Position numbers and translations under genes: made by a program. A model generated the notes under the pieces. The model was not told the origin of the DNA and did no database searches. It worked only from the letters and a program-made list of their open reading frames with translations. A DNA stretch of 64,000 nt from Clavibacter capsici. Its GTDB lineage: Bacteria; Actinomycetota; Actinomycetes; Actinomycetales; Microbacteriaceae. Location: contig NZ_CP012573.1 of the NCBI RefSeq assembly GCF_001280205.1, positions 1,922,001-1,986,000 on the forward strand, written 5' to 3'. Position 1 is the stretch's first letter; each line of letters starts with the position of its first letter. Of this stretch, positions 9,569 through 17,532 are shown in pieces.

Positions 9569-11350
9569 TCAGTAGGTCGTCGGGAGGTTCGGGGACGGCA
9601 CGCTGGAGGGCGGGACCCGGTAGGTCTTCAGGACCTGGGACATGATCTTCTGGAAGACCGGCGCCGCGGCCGCCGAGGACTTCATGGTATCCGGATTGGC
9701 CAGGCTGATCGACACGACGTACTGGGGGTCCTCGGCCGGCGCGAGCCCGGCGATCGACACCAGGTAGTTCTTGCCGTACTTGCCGTCGGCCTCCGCCACC
9801 TGCGCGGTGCCGGACTTCGCGGCGACCCGGTAGCCCGGGATCGTGAGGTCCTTGGAGAGGTGGCCGTCGGTGACGACCGTCTCGAGCATGTTGACGGTCG
9901 TGTCCGCCGCCTGCGGGGAGATGACCTGCGTGCCCGTGGTGTCCGGCTGGTCCGTCATGGTGCCGTCCGCGGCCTTGCAGCCGGAGACGAGCGACAGCGG
10001 CAGCTTCACGCCGTGGTTGCCGATGGTCTGGTAGATGCTCGCGACCTGCAGCGCCGTGGTCGTGAGGCCCTGGCCGAACATGGTCGCGTAGTTGGTCTGC
10101 GGGTCCCACTCCTGCCACGGGCGCACGAGGCCGCTGCTCTCGCCGGGGAAGTCGATGGCCGTCTTCTCGCCGACGCCGAACGCCTTGAGGTAGTCGTAGC
10201 GGTCCGAGGCGGGCAGGCGCTCGCCCAGCGCGGAGATGCCCGTGTTGGAGGAGTCCATGAGCACGCCCGCGAGCGTGAAGTGCAGGTCGGGGTGCACGTA
10301 GCTGTCGCTGAGCTTCACGTCCGGTCGCGTGAACGTGTAGGGCGCGACGACGCGGCTGGAGGCGTCCGCCTTGCCCGAGTCGACGAGCGCCGCGGCGGTC
10401 ACGGCCTTGAGCGTGGATCCCGGCTCGAACGGCGACCCGAAGGCCCGGCTCCCCCGGTCGGCGGGCTTCGTCGCCGAGACGTCGTTGGGATCCACGGACG
10501 GGTACTCGGCGACCGCGAGCACCTTGCCCGTCTTCACCTCGACGATCGTCGCGTGCCCGTAGTCGGCGCCGACCTTCACGGCCTGCTCGGCCACCGCGGT
10601 CTGCGCGAAGTACTCGAGGTCGGTGTCGATGTTGGTCATCACGTCGCTGCCGTCCACGGCCTTCTGCTGCGTGACCGTGCTGCCGGCGATCGGCACGCCG
10701 TCGGCGCCCCGCTCGTACGTCTGCGCGCCGTCCTGGGCGGCGAGGCACGAGTCGTACTCCTGCTCGAGGCCGGCCTTGATCGTCCCGTCGCCGGCGATGT
10801 AGCCGAGGATGCTGCCCGCGATCTGCCCGTTGGGGTACGTGCGGCTCGACACGGCCTGGAAGTAGATCCACGGGATCTTCAGGTCGCGGATGGCGAGGTA
10901 GGCGTCGGCGTCGACGCCCTTCGTCACGTAGGCGAACAGCGACTTCGGGTCCTTGGCGAGCGCCCCCGTGATGAGCCCGTCGATCTCCTCGGGCTTCTGC
11001 CCGGTGATGGCGCCGAGCTGCGACTCGGCCTCGGCGAGCGACACGGCCTGCTTGGCGGGCTTGCCGTCGTCGCCGGTCACCGTCCGCGTGAAGTCGCCGG
11101 CCTTGGACGGGTCCATCGTCACGTCGTAGCGGAGGACGCTGCCGGCGAGGACCTTGCCCTGGGCGTCGTAGATGCTGCCGCGCACGCCCGGGAGGGTCTG
11201 CGAGATCGCCCGCTTGCCGAGCGCCGCCTCGTTGAGCTCGGTGGCCTGCACGACCTGGATGTCGATGAGCTTCACGACGAACACCCCGATGACGGCGAGG
11301 ATCGCGATGAGCGAGAAGGCGATGCGCCGTCGGTTCGAGATCGTGGTCAC
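9569..11350 (-). CDS. ftsI: Penicillin-binding protein 3, septal transpeptidase FtsI
   Basis: Class B penicillin-binding protein that crosslinks septal peptidoglycan. A short cytoplasmic tail is followed by one membrane anchor at about residues 10-30, a PBP dimerisation domain, and a transpeptidase domain with the three catalytic motifs: STLK at 312-315 (nucleophile Ser312), SSN in MDSSNTG, and KSGTAQ. There are no PASTA repeats. The start is GTG at 11350 with GAGAGGAA upstream. It lies 91 bases after the ftsL-like gene and directly before murE. At 593 residues it is normal for actinobacterial FtsI/PbpB. Confidence 0.95.
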   Translation of the reverse strand: MTTISNRRRIAFSLIAILAVIGVFVVKLIDIQVVQATELNEAALGKRAISQTLPGVRGSIYDAQGKVLAGSVLRYDVTMDPSKAGDFTRTVTGDDGKPAKQAVSLAEAESQLGAITGQKPEEIDGLITGALAKDPKSLFAYVTKGVDADAYLAIRDLKIPWIYFQAVSSRTYPNGQIAGSILGYIAGDGTIKAGLEQEYDSCLAAQDGAQTYERGADGVPIAGSTVTQQKAVDGSDVMTNIDTDLEYFAQTAVAEQAVKVGADYGHATIVEVKTGKVLAVAEYPSVDPNDVSATKPADRGSRAFGSPFEPGSTLKAVTAAALVDSGKADASSRVVAPYTFTRPDVKLSDSYVHPDLHFTLAGVLMDSSNTGISALGERLPASDRYDYLKAFGVGEKTAIDFPGESSGLVRPWQEWDPQTNYATMFGQGLTTTALQVASIYQTIGNHGVKLPLSLVSGCKAADGTMTDQPDTTGTQVISPQAADTTVNMLETVVTDGHLSKDLTIPGYRVAAKSGTAQVAEADGKYGKNYLVSIAGLAPAEDPQYVVSISLANPDTMKSSAAAAPVFQKIMSQVLKTYRVPPSSVPSPNLPTTY

Positions 11351-11441
11351 TCGGGGGTTCCTCTCGGGGCCTGCGGGGCGGTGCGGTGCTCGGTCGGAGC
11401 GGTGTCCGGCGTCGGTCGCGTCCCCGTCACGGGGAGCACGA

Positions 11442-12116
11442 TCAGCGGGTCTGCGGGGTCGGGATCGACGTGGCCGACGCTAGCCCGGAGGCCGGGCTGG
11501 GCGCGGGAGGCGCGCTCGGGGTGCCGGCCGTCACGCCGCCCGCCGCCTCGGCCGAGCCGGGGATGGCGGATCCGGGGTCGGTCGTCGCCGCCCCGTCCTG
11601 CGCTGTCGCGGCCTCCAGGGCCGCCGCGCGCTTGGCCGGGTCGCTCTCCACGGTCAGCGGCACGCCCGTGAGGAGCGCGTTGCCGATGAGGGTGTCGGCG
11701 GTGAGCGCCGTGGTCGCGCCGTCCTTCGCCTGGGGGGTGCCCTGGATGGTGCCGTCGAGCGAGAGGAAGGAGGGCGACGCGCTGGCGACCATGCCGAGCG
11801 CCTGGGCGTTGCGCGCCAGGTTCTGCGGCGACGACAGCCGGTCGACGTCCTCGGTCAGCGACTGGTGCGTGCGGTCGAGCTCCCTCTGCTGCTGCTGGAG
11901 GGACTGGATCGCGTACGCGCCGTCCGACAGCCCGATCGAGAGCAGGAGCTGCGCGAGGAGCACGGTGAACAGCCCGCCGACGACGATGAGCGCGTAGACC
12001 GTGCGCGGTCGCGCGCGACGCTGTCCGCGCGTGGCGACGACCTCGATGTGGCGGGTGGCGGGCTCGGCGGACGGCCGGATCCGGGGACGCGCGGTCGCGC
12101 GTGCTGCATCGGTCAT
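11442..12116 (-). CDS. ftsL: FtsL-like septum protein
   Basis: Bitopic membrane protein of 224 residues lying between rsmH and ftsI, the standard place for ftsL. A basic cytoplasmic tail (RGQRRARPR) precedes one membrane segment at about residues 41-63. A short coiled-coil like stretch rich in Gln, Leu and Glu follows ([16 protein letters not shown]), then a variable, low-complexity Ala/Pro/Thr C-terminus of about 90 residues. FtsL acts with FtsB and FtsQ to activate FtsWI. The ATG overlaps the rsmH stop by four bases (ATGA). Sequence conservation is weak in this family, so topology and position carry the call. Confidence 0.8.
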   Translation of the reverse strand: MTDAARATARPRIRPSAEPATRHIEVVATRGQRRARPRTVYALIVVGGLFTVLLAQLLLSIGLSDGAYAIQSLQQQQRELDRTHQSLTEDVDRLSSPQNLARNAQALGMVASASPSFLSLDGTIQGTPQAKDGATTALTADTLIGNALLTGVPLTVESDPAKRAAALEAATAQDGAATTDPGSAIPGSAEAAGGVTAGTPSAPPAPSPASGLASATSIPTPQTR

Positions 12117-13069
12117 GCGTGTCGCCTCCTGGCTCGTTCGGCGGCGCGCAACCGGACGGATGCGGCGCGGGGGTTCTGGGCGATCTCGTGCTGGTCCGCG
12201 AGCTCGGCGCCCCGGACGAGGAGCTTCAGCTCGGGTCGGTGCTCGGGCAGCTCGACGGGGAGCCCCACGGGTGCGGTGCTCGTGGACCGGGCGCGCAGCT
12301 CGCGCTTGACGATGCGGTCCTCGAGCGACTGGTACGACTCGACGACCACGCGGCCGCCGACGGCCAGCCGGTCGATCGCGGCCGGCATGGCTCGGGCGAG
12401 CACGCTGAGCTCCTGGTTGACCTCGATGCGCAGCGCCTGGAAGACGCGCTTGGCCGGGTGCCCGGCGCGCTGCACCGCCGCGGGCGTCGCCTGCTGGATG
12501 ATCTCCACCAGTCGCGCCGACGTCGTGATGGGCTCGACCTCACGCGCCTGGACGATGCGGCTGGCGTAGCGCGGGGCGAGCTTCTCCTCGCCGTAGTCGT
12601 AGAAGATCCGGCGCAGCTCGAGCTCGTCGTACTCCGCGACCACCTGCGCGGCGGTGAGTCCGGCGGTGCCGTCCATGCGCATGTCGAGCGGCGCGTCCTG
12701 CGAGTAGGAGAAGCCGCGCTCCACCCGGTCGAGCTGGAGGGACGAGACGCCCAGGTCGAAGAACACGCCCTGGACCTCGCCGATGCCGAGGCCATCGAGC
12801 GCGCGCCCGATGCCGTCGTAGACGGTGTGCACGAGGTGCACCCGGTCGCCGAAGCGCGCGAGCCGCTCCCCCGCGATGGCGAGGGCGTCGGGGTCGCGGT
12901 CGAGGCCGACGAGGCGCAGCCCGGGGAGCGCGTCGAGGAACGCCTCCGAGTGGCCGGCCATCCCGAGGGTGGCGTCGACCAGCACGGCGCCCTCGCCCTG
13001 GAGGGCGGGGGCGAGCAGCTCGAGGCAGCGCTCCAGGAGCACGGGGGTGTGGATGTCGTCGATGGCCAT
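12113..13069 (-). CDS. rsmH: 16S rRNA (cytosine-1402-N4) methyltransferase
   Basis: SAM-dependent methyltransferase (formerly MraW) that modifies C1402 of 16S rRNA in the ribosomal P site. The 318-residue length is typical. [13 protein letters not shown] opens the protein, [15 protein letters not shown] at about 31-45 is the SAM loop, GLDRDPDA the acidic loop, [12 protein letters not shown] a family signature, and VEVNQEL-type REVN appears as [11 protein letters not shown]. It is the second gene of the dcw operon, about 100 bases after mraZ, and overlaps the ftsL-like gene by four bases. Confidence 0.96.
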   Translation of the reverse strand: MAIDDIHTPVLLERCLELLAPALQGEGAVLVDATLGMAGHSEAFLDALPGLRLVGLDRDPDALAIAGERLARFGDRVHLVHTVYDGIGRALDGLGIGEVQGVFFDLGVSSLQLDRVERGFSYSQDAPLDMRMDGTAGLTAAQVVAEYDELELRRIFYDYGEEKLAPRYASRIVQAREVEPITTSARLVEIIQQATPAAVQRAGHPAKRVFQALRIEVNQELSVLARAMPAAIDRLAVGGRVVVESYQSLEDRIVKRELRARSTSTAPVGLPVELPEHRPELKLLVRGAELADQHEIAQNPRAASVRLRAAERARRRHA

Positions 13070-13172
13070 GGCGACCCGATGCCCTGTCCGCGGCTCCTGA
13101 TCCCCATCCGTCCCGACCTGCCACCGGGGAAGTGCGGCAGGGCGTCGGACGGCTGGGAGTCAGGGGCCGGGG

Positions 13173-13604
13173 TCAGAACAGTCCGGGGATCACCTCCTCC
13201 GCGGTGTCGGCGAACGCGCTCTCGTTGGCGGTCAGGTACTCGTCCCACGTGCCGGCATCCCAGATCTCGACGCGGCTGCCCGCGCCGATGACCGCGAGCT
13301 CGCGGTCCAGGCCCGCGTAGGTGCGGAGCGCCTGCGGGATCGTGATGCGGTGCTGCTTGTCCGGCGTCTCGGCGTTCGCCCCGGACAGGAAGACGCGCAT
13401 GTAGTCGCGGGCCTGCTTGCTCGCGAGCGGCGCCTGCCGCATGCGGTCGTGCAGCTCCTCGAACTCGCGCGTCGTGAAGACGTAGATGCAGCGGTCCTGA
13501 CCGCGCGTCATCACGACGCCGCCCTCGAGCTCGTCGCGGAACTTCGCGGGGAGGATGAGCCGCCCCTTGTCGTCGAGACGAGGCGAGTGGGTGCCGAGGA
13601 ACAC
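13173..13604 (-). CDS. mraZ: Transcriptional regulator MraZ
   Basis: First gene of the dcw operon, encoding a 143-residue DNA-binding protein made of two AbrB/SpoVT-like halves. [16 protein letters not shown] near residue 12 and [13 protein letters not shown] near residue 82 are the two DxxxR swapped-hairpin motifs. MraZ forms ring-shaped oligomers and binds repeated boxes ahead of its own gene. The start is GTG at 13604 with AGGGGGTG upstream. A triple GTGGAG repeat lies 41-66 bases upstream of the start and is the likely autoregulatory operator. Confidence 0.96.
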   Translation of the reverse strand: MFLGTHSPRLDDKGRLILPAKFRDELEGGVVMTRGQDRCIYVFTTREFEELHDRMRQAPLASKQARDYMRVFLSGANAETPDKQHRITIPQALRTYAGLDRELAVIGAGSRVEIWDAGTWDEYLTANESAFADTAEEVIPGLF

Positions 13605-13644
13605 ACCGACACCCCCTGTCTCTCCGGCCGTGGTTCAGGACTTG

Positions 13645-13670
13645 CTCCACTTTACTCCACAGCCCTCCAC
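13645..13670 (-). promoter_or_regulatory. Candidate MraZ operator: three GTGGAG repeats, 10-base period
   Basis: On the minus strand GTGGAG occurs at 13665-13670, 13655-13660 and 13645-13650, each exactly ten bases apart (one helical turn), 41-66 bases upstream of the mraZ start. A further GGTGG lies just upstream. MraZ proteins in other bacteria bind tandem G-rich boxes with ten-base spacing in front of mraZ, so this is very likely the operator. The middle spacer TAAAGT could also serve as part of a -10 element; that is not certain. Confidence 0.75.
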
Positions 13671-13795
13671 CCACCGCTAGGAGGCGCGGGTTAATTCCCC
13701 GTGCGCGGCCCCCGATCCCCGTGGCCATGCGGCCTGGCATGCGGGGAGGGATGTGGAGGGGATCACGTCCACCGGCGCGCCGCGGGGACGCAGAA

Positions 13796-13833
13796 GCGCC
13801 CTCCGGGTGATCCGAGGACCATCCGGAGGGCGC
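13796..13833. terminator. Strong hairpin between DUF3040 gene and mraZ promoter
   Basis: Perfect 11-base inverted repeat (13796-13806 with 13823-13833) around a 16-base loop. It is the second of two hairpins in the 339-base space between the DUF3040 gene and mraZ. Besides these hairpins and the MraZ boxes I see no gene in that space. It may back up the terminator at 13869-13901 and shield the dcw promoter from read-through. Confidence 0.55.
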
Positions 13834-13868
13834 CGGGGAGGGATGGGGAGCGGCGGCGGAGACGACGG

Positions 13869-13901
13869 AAGGGGCCGATCCCGGTTCGGGATCGGCCCCT
13901 T
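13869..13901 (-). terminator. Intrinsic-type terminator after DUF3040 gene
   Basis: Perfect 14-base inverted repeat (13869-13882 with 13888-13901) around five bases, starting 43 bases after the DUF3040 stop codon in its transcription direction. There is only a short T run after the stem, as is common in high-GC actinobacteria. Confidence 0.7.
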
Positions 13902-13943
13902 CGGGTCGAGTGGAGGGCGGTGGAGAGCCGCCTCAGCGGGTGG

Positions 13944-14339
13944 TCAGTCCTGACCGCCCTGGCGCTTCTCCCACCGCTCGTTGATGCGGTCCATGAAGGA
14001 GGACGTCGAGGCGGGGCGCTTGCCCGTCCCGCGACCGGTGGCACGGGATCCGCTCGGGGCGGACGCGTCGACGACGGTGCCCCGCGGGCTGAAGACGAAG
14101 AGCGCTCCGACGATCATGACCGCGAAGCCGAGGACGCCGATGATGGCCAGCTTGGTGATGACGCCGGCCGCCAGCGCGGCGATGCCGAGCACGATGACGA
14201 GAACCCCGACGACGACCATGGTGTAGTTGGGTCTGCTGCGGCGGCCGCTGACGGTCGCCACAAAGTCTGCGTCGTTGTGATAGAGGCTTCGCTCCATCTC
14301 CTCCAGCAGGCGCTGCTCTTGCTCGGAAAGCGGCATCAT
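13944..14339 (-). CDS. DUF3040 small membrane protein
   Basis: A 131-residue protein of the actinobacterial DUF3040 family. The N-terminal MPLSEQEQRLLEEMERSLY helix is the family signature. Two hydrophobic segments follow at about 42-62 and 64-85, then a basic Ser/Thr-rich tail. Function is unknown; its regular position next to the dcw cluster suggests a link to the envelope or division. Two adjacent ATG codons (14339 and 14336) are possible starts. It is transcribed away from the polyprenyl synthase gene and ends at a hairpin. Confidence 0.85.
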   Translation of the reverse strand: MMPLSEQEQRLLEEMERSLYHNDADFVATVSGRRSRPNYTMVVVGVLVIVLGIAALAAGVITKLAIIGVLGFAVMIVGALFVFSPRGTVVDASAPSGSRATGRGTGKRPASTSSFMDRINERWEKRQGGQD

Positions 14340-14404
14340 GTTCCCCTCAGGCTCGGGACGACGCGTTGGTGTTCACCTGTGGATTCTAGCTCCCTGCCCC
14401 TGGC

Positions 14405-14410
14405 TAGGCT
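14405..14410 (+). promoter_or_regulatory. Leaderless-type -10 box TAGGCT
   Basis: TAGGCT is followed by six bases and the GTG start at 14417. With the usual 6-7 base distance from a -10 box to the transcript start, the message would begin at the start codon. No ribosome site is present. Confidence 0.6.
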
Positions 14411-14416
14411 AGGCGG

Positions 14417-15538
14417 GTGCCCGAAAGCGACCGCCTCGTCAGCCACGTCCAGACCCGCCTCGACGACTTCCTGACGACGCAGGCGGCGGGACTCCGGGAG
14501 ATCAGCCCGGATCTTGTGCCCATCCACGAGTTCTCCTCGGATCTGCTGAGAGGCGGGAAGCGGTTCCGCGCGCAGTTCTGCTACTGGGGCTGGCGCTCCG
14601 TCATCGACCTCGAGCCGTCCCCTGCCGGGCGCCCCCAGGGCGAGGAGCGGCCGGGCTACCGCGCCGTCGTCGGGGTGGCCGCGGGACTCGAGATCTTCCA
14701 CGCCGCGGCGCTCGTGCACGACGACATCATCGACCGCTCCGACACCCGGCGCGGGCGACCCGCCGCCCACCGCCGGCTCGAGCAGCTGCACGCGGCGAGC
14801 GGCTGGGGCGGATCCTCGGCGGGCTTCGGCGAGGCCGGAGCCATCCTGCTGGGCGATCTGCTCCTCGGCTGGAGCGACGAGCTCCTCATCGACTCGCTCC
14901 TGGCGCTGGCGGACGGCTCCTCCGCGCGGGCCGCCCGCGCCGAGCTCGCCACCATGCGCACGCAGGTGACGCTCGGCCAGTACCTCGACGTGCTCGAGGA
15001 GGTCGCGTGGCCCACCGTGCCCGAGGACGACACCCTCGCGCGCGCCCACAACGTGATCGTCTACAAGTCGGCCAAGTACAGCATCGAGGCCCCGCTGGTG
15101 GTCGGTGCGAGCCTCGCGGGCGCCTCCCCCGAGCAGGTCGCGGCCCTCCGAGCGGTGGGCCTCCCCCTCGGGATCGCGTTCCAGCTGCGCGACGACGTGC
15201 TCGGGGTCTTCGGCGACAGCGAGGTGACGGGCAAGCCCAGCGGCGACGACCTCCGCGAGGGGAAGCGCACCGTGCTCATCGCCCTCGCCCGACGGCGGCT
15301 GCCGGACGGCGTGCGGCGCACCGTGGACGCGCTGCTGGGCGACCCGGACCTGGACGACGAGCAGATCCGTGCGCTCCAGTCGATCCTGCGCGAGAGCGGC
15401 GCCCTCGACGAGGTCGAGGGCATGATCGCCCGCCATGTCCGGGAGTCGCTCACGGCCCTGCGCGAGGCGCCGATCGGCGCGCGAGCGCGGAACCAGCTCG
15501 AGCTGCTCGTCGACAGCGTCACGCGACGCGTCACCTGA
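14417..15538 (+). CDS. Polyprenyl diphosphate synthase (IdsA-like)
   Basis: Trans-prenyltransferase of 373 residues that condenses isopentenyl diphosphate with allylic diphosphates. The first aspartate motif DDIIDRSD is at 102-109 and the second DDVLGVFGD at 259-267; GGKRFRAQ at 47-54 is the basic substrate-binding stretch. In Mycobacterium the equivalent gene (idsA2, Rv2173) has the same neighbours. The product chain length cannot be read with certainty; geranylgeranyl or a longer precursor for menaquinone or carotenoids is plausible. The start is a GTG with no ribosome site, placed six bases after a TAGGCT box. Confidence 0.88.
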   Translation: MPESDRLVSHVQTRLDDFLTTQAAGLREISPDLVPIHEFSSDLLRGGKRFRAQFCYWGWRSVIDLEPSPAGRPQGEERPGYRAVVGVAAGLEIFHAAALVHDDIIDRSDTRRGRPAAHRRLEQLHAASGWGGSSAGFGEAGAILLGDLLLGWSDELLIDSLLALADGSSARAARAELATMRTQVTLGQYLDVLEEVAWPTVPEDDTLARAHNVIVYKSAKYSIEAPLVVGASLAGASPEQVAALRAVGLPLGIAFQLRDDVLGVFGDSEVTGKPSGDDLREGKRTVLIALARRRLPDGVRRTVDALLGDPDLDDEQIRALQSILRESGALDEVEGMIARHVRESLTALREAPIGARARNQLELLVDSVTRRVT

Positions 15539-15598
15539 TCCCGGCGGTCCGCCCCGTCCAGGAGCGCGGCGCGAGCGCGCGACGCGACCGGGGACGGG

Positions 15599-15940
15599 TC
15601 AGGCGCTCGCCTGCGCCACGCGCCGCACCTCGGCCTTGCGACCGGCGAGGAGGGCGTCGACGGGTGCGGCACCGAGGCTGGGCTCCTCCGTGAGGAGCCA
15701 CTCCATGGCCTCGTCGTCCGTGAAGCCGTTGTCCCCGAGCACGATGATCGTGCCCCGGAGCTCCGACAGCGGCTCGCCGTCGCGCAGGAACACGGCCGGC
15801 ACCTTGAGCACGCCGTCGAGGCGCACGGCCAGCAGGCGCCGGTCCTCGATGAGGCGTCGCACCCGGCTGACGGTGAGACCCAGGAGGTCGACGAGATCGG
15901 GGACGGTCAACCACTCACGGTCGGCATAGGGCTCGTTCAC
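15599..15940 (-). CDS. Rv2175c-family DNA-binding protein
   Basis: A 113-residue protein with an N-terminal winged-helix/excisionase-like helix-turn-helix (LTVPDLVDLLGLTVSRVRRL at about 11-30), followed by the conserved stretch VPAVFLRDGEPL and a C-terminal helical part. In M. tuberculosis Rv2175c binds DNA and is phosphorylated by the neighbouring kinase PknL, which reduces binding; here the kinase gene lies 1.6 kb away with the same neighbours. The start is GTG at 15940. It is divergent from the LysM gene, leaving a 220-base shared upstream region. Confidence 0.85.
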   Translation of the reverse strand: MNEPYADREWLTVPDLVDLLGLTVSRVRRLIEDRRLLAVRLDGVLKVPAVFLRDGEPLSELRGTIIVLGDNGFTDDEAMEWLLTEEPSLGAAPVDALLAGRKAEVRRVAQASA

Positions 15941-16160
15941 GTCTCACATGCTGGCACGTCCCGGAGCGGGCACGGCGCGCGCCACCCCGAGACCACCGCG
16001 GGACGGGTGACGGCGGTGGATCCGGCTGCCTATCCGCCGAAGACGCGTGTCGCTGTTCACTCCAGTCACATCCGTCACTTATGTGCGCTTTGCTCCACCT
16101 GCGTGTTAACGTGGAACACCTGCATCAGGGAATCGTGCACGACGGCCGGAGTAGACCAAC

Positions 16161-17450
16161 ATGCCCATGACCGAACCCACCCCTCCTCGCGACCCCAGCC
16201 GGTCCTCGGACACCTCGACCGGACGCTCGTCCACCCGCCGCTCGAAGGCGCTCCTCGCGACCATGCCGATCGTGCTGGTCGGCTCGCTCGCGGTGAGCCT
16301 CGGCATGGCGACGCCGGCGGAGGCCGCTCCCGTGAAGCGGGTGCCGAAGGCCAAGTCGGGCCCCACCCAGACCAAGCTCCCCCGCGTCGCGGCACCCGCC
16401 GTCGCGTCGACAGCCGCCGCGTCGACGGCCGCGCCCACCGTCGCCGCACCGGCGACGTACGTGGTCGAGCAGGGCGACACGGTCTCCGGCATCGCCGGCC
16501 GCTTCGGCATCTCCACCGCCTCGGTGCTCGCGCAGAACGGCCTCGGCTGGAAGACCACCATCTTCCCCGGGCAGACGCTGACCCTCGGAGGGTCGGGCTC
16601 GGCCCAGGCCGCCGCCCCCGCCGCGTCGTCGGGCTCCGGCTCGAGCTACACCGTCGTCGCGGGCGACACGGTCTCCGGCATCGCGGGCAAGCACGGCGTC
16701 TCCACGTCGGCCGTGCTGCAGGCGAACGGCCTCCAGGCGACCACCACGATCTTCCCCGGCGAGAAGCTGACCATCCCGGGCGCCTCCGCATCCGCCGCTC
16801 CCGCCGCTCCCGCGGTGCCGGCCAGCGCCTCCCCCGCCGCCAAGCAGGGCCTCTCCGGCACGTACACGATCGAGACCGGCGACACGCTGCACAGCATCGC
16901 CCAGGCCTCCGGCGTGACGGTCCAGGACCTCCTGAACGCCAACGGCCTCAACTGGTCGAGCATCATCTACGCGGGCAGCAGGCTGACCATCCCGCACGCC
17001 TCCACCTCGGTGGTGCAGGTCGCGTCGCTCAGCGGCACGACGATCATGACCGACGAGATGCGCGCCAACGCGCGGGTCATCGTCTCGGAGGGGCGCAAGG
17101 CGGGGGTCAGCGACTACGGCCTGGTCATCGCGCTCGCGACGGCGGCGCAGGAGTCCACGCTCCGCAACCTCGACTGGGGCGACCGCGACTCCATCGGCCT
17201 GTTCCAGCAGCGCCCGAGCCAGGGCTGGGGCCAGCCCGCCGACCTCCACGACCCGGTCTACGCGTCGCGGGCGTTCTTCGGCGGCAGCGTCAACCCGAAC
17301 CCCGGCGCCACGCGCGGTCTCCTCGACATCCCCGGCTGGAAGTCGATGACCGTCACGCAGGCGGCGCAGGCCGTGCAGTACTCGGCCTACCCGGACGCGT
17401 ACGCGAAGTGGGAGGCGTCCGCCTGGGCGTGGCTCGACGAGATCGGCTGA
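16161..17450 (+). CDS. Secreted protein with three LysM domains and a lytic-transglycosylase-like C-terminus
   Basis: Predicted exported cell-wall protein of 429 residues. A basic N-region (STRRSK) and hydrophobic core lead to an AEAAP-type signal cleavage near residue 56. Three LysM repeats follow, each with a GDT core: YVVEQGDTVSGIAGRFG, YTVVAGDTVSGIAGKHG and YTIETGDTLHSIAQASG, separated by Ala/Ser/Pro linkers. The C-terminal 130 residues contain AAQESTLRN and SIGLFQQRPSQGWG, which resemble a goose-lysozyme or Rpf-like muralytic fold with a candidate catalytic Glu in AAQES. It lies between the PknL target gene and the kinase, suggesting the kinase locus monitors or remodels peptidoglycan. 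GGAG sits upstream of ATG 16161; ATG 16167 is an alternative. Confidence 0.87.
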   Translation: MPMTEPTPPRDPSRSSDTSTGRSSTRRSKALLATMPIVLVGSLAVSLGMATPAEAAPVKRVPKAKSGPTQTKLPRVAAPAVASTAAASTAAPTVAAPATYVVEQGDTVSGIAGRFGISTASVLAQNGLGWKTTIFPGQTLTLGGSGSAQAAAPAASSGSGSSYTVVAGDTVSGIAGKHGVSTSAVLQANGLQATTTIFPGEKLTIPGASASAAPAAPAVPASASPAAKQGLSGTYTIETGDTLHSIAQASGVTVQDLLNANGLNWSSIIYAGSRLTIPHASTSVVQVASLSGTTIMTDEMRANARVIVSEGRKAGVSDYGLVIALATAAQESTLRNLDWGDRDSIGLFQQRPSQGWGQPADLHDPVYASRAFFGGSVNPNPGATRGLLDIPGWKSMTVTQAAQAVQYSAYPDAYAKWEASAWAWLDEIG

Positions 17451-17520
17451 CGCCCATCCGCGTGCGCACCCGCGCGACGGCGCACCGGTGTGCCGGGGAG
17501 GCCGCGGCACCGGCGATCCC

Positions 17521-17526
17521 TAGAAT
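17521..17526 (+). promoter_or_regulatory. Leaderless-type -10 box TAGAAT
   Basis: TAGAAT is followed by six bases and the GTG start of the kinase gene at 17533, with no ribosome site between. Confidence 0.62.
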
Positions 17527-17532
17527 CGTCCA

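Noticed and set aside
6995-11671. 1,558-codon open frame opposite murF, murE and ftsI
   Set aside because: It is antisense to three clear dcw genes, and its composition is typical of the complement of high-GC coding sequence.
16019-16160. Possible riboswitch ahead of the LysM gene
   Set aside because: Cell-wall hydrolase genes in actinobacteria can carry c-di-AMP riboswitches, but I could not trace the required conserved core or pairing in this short region.
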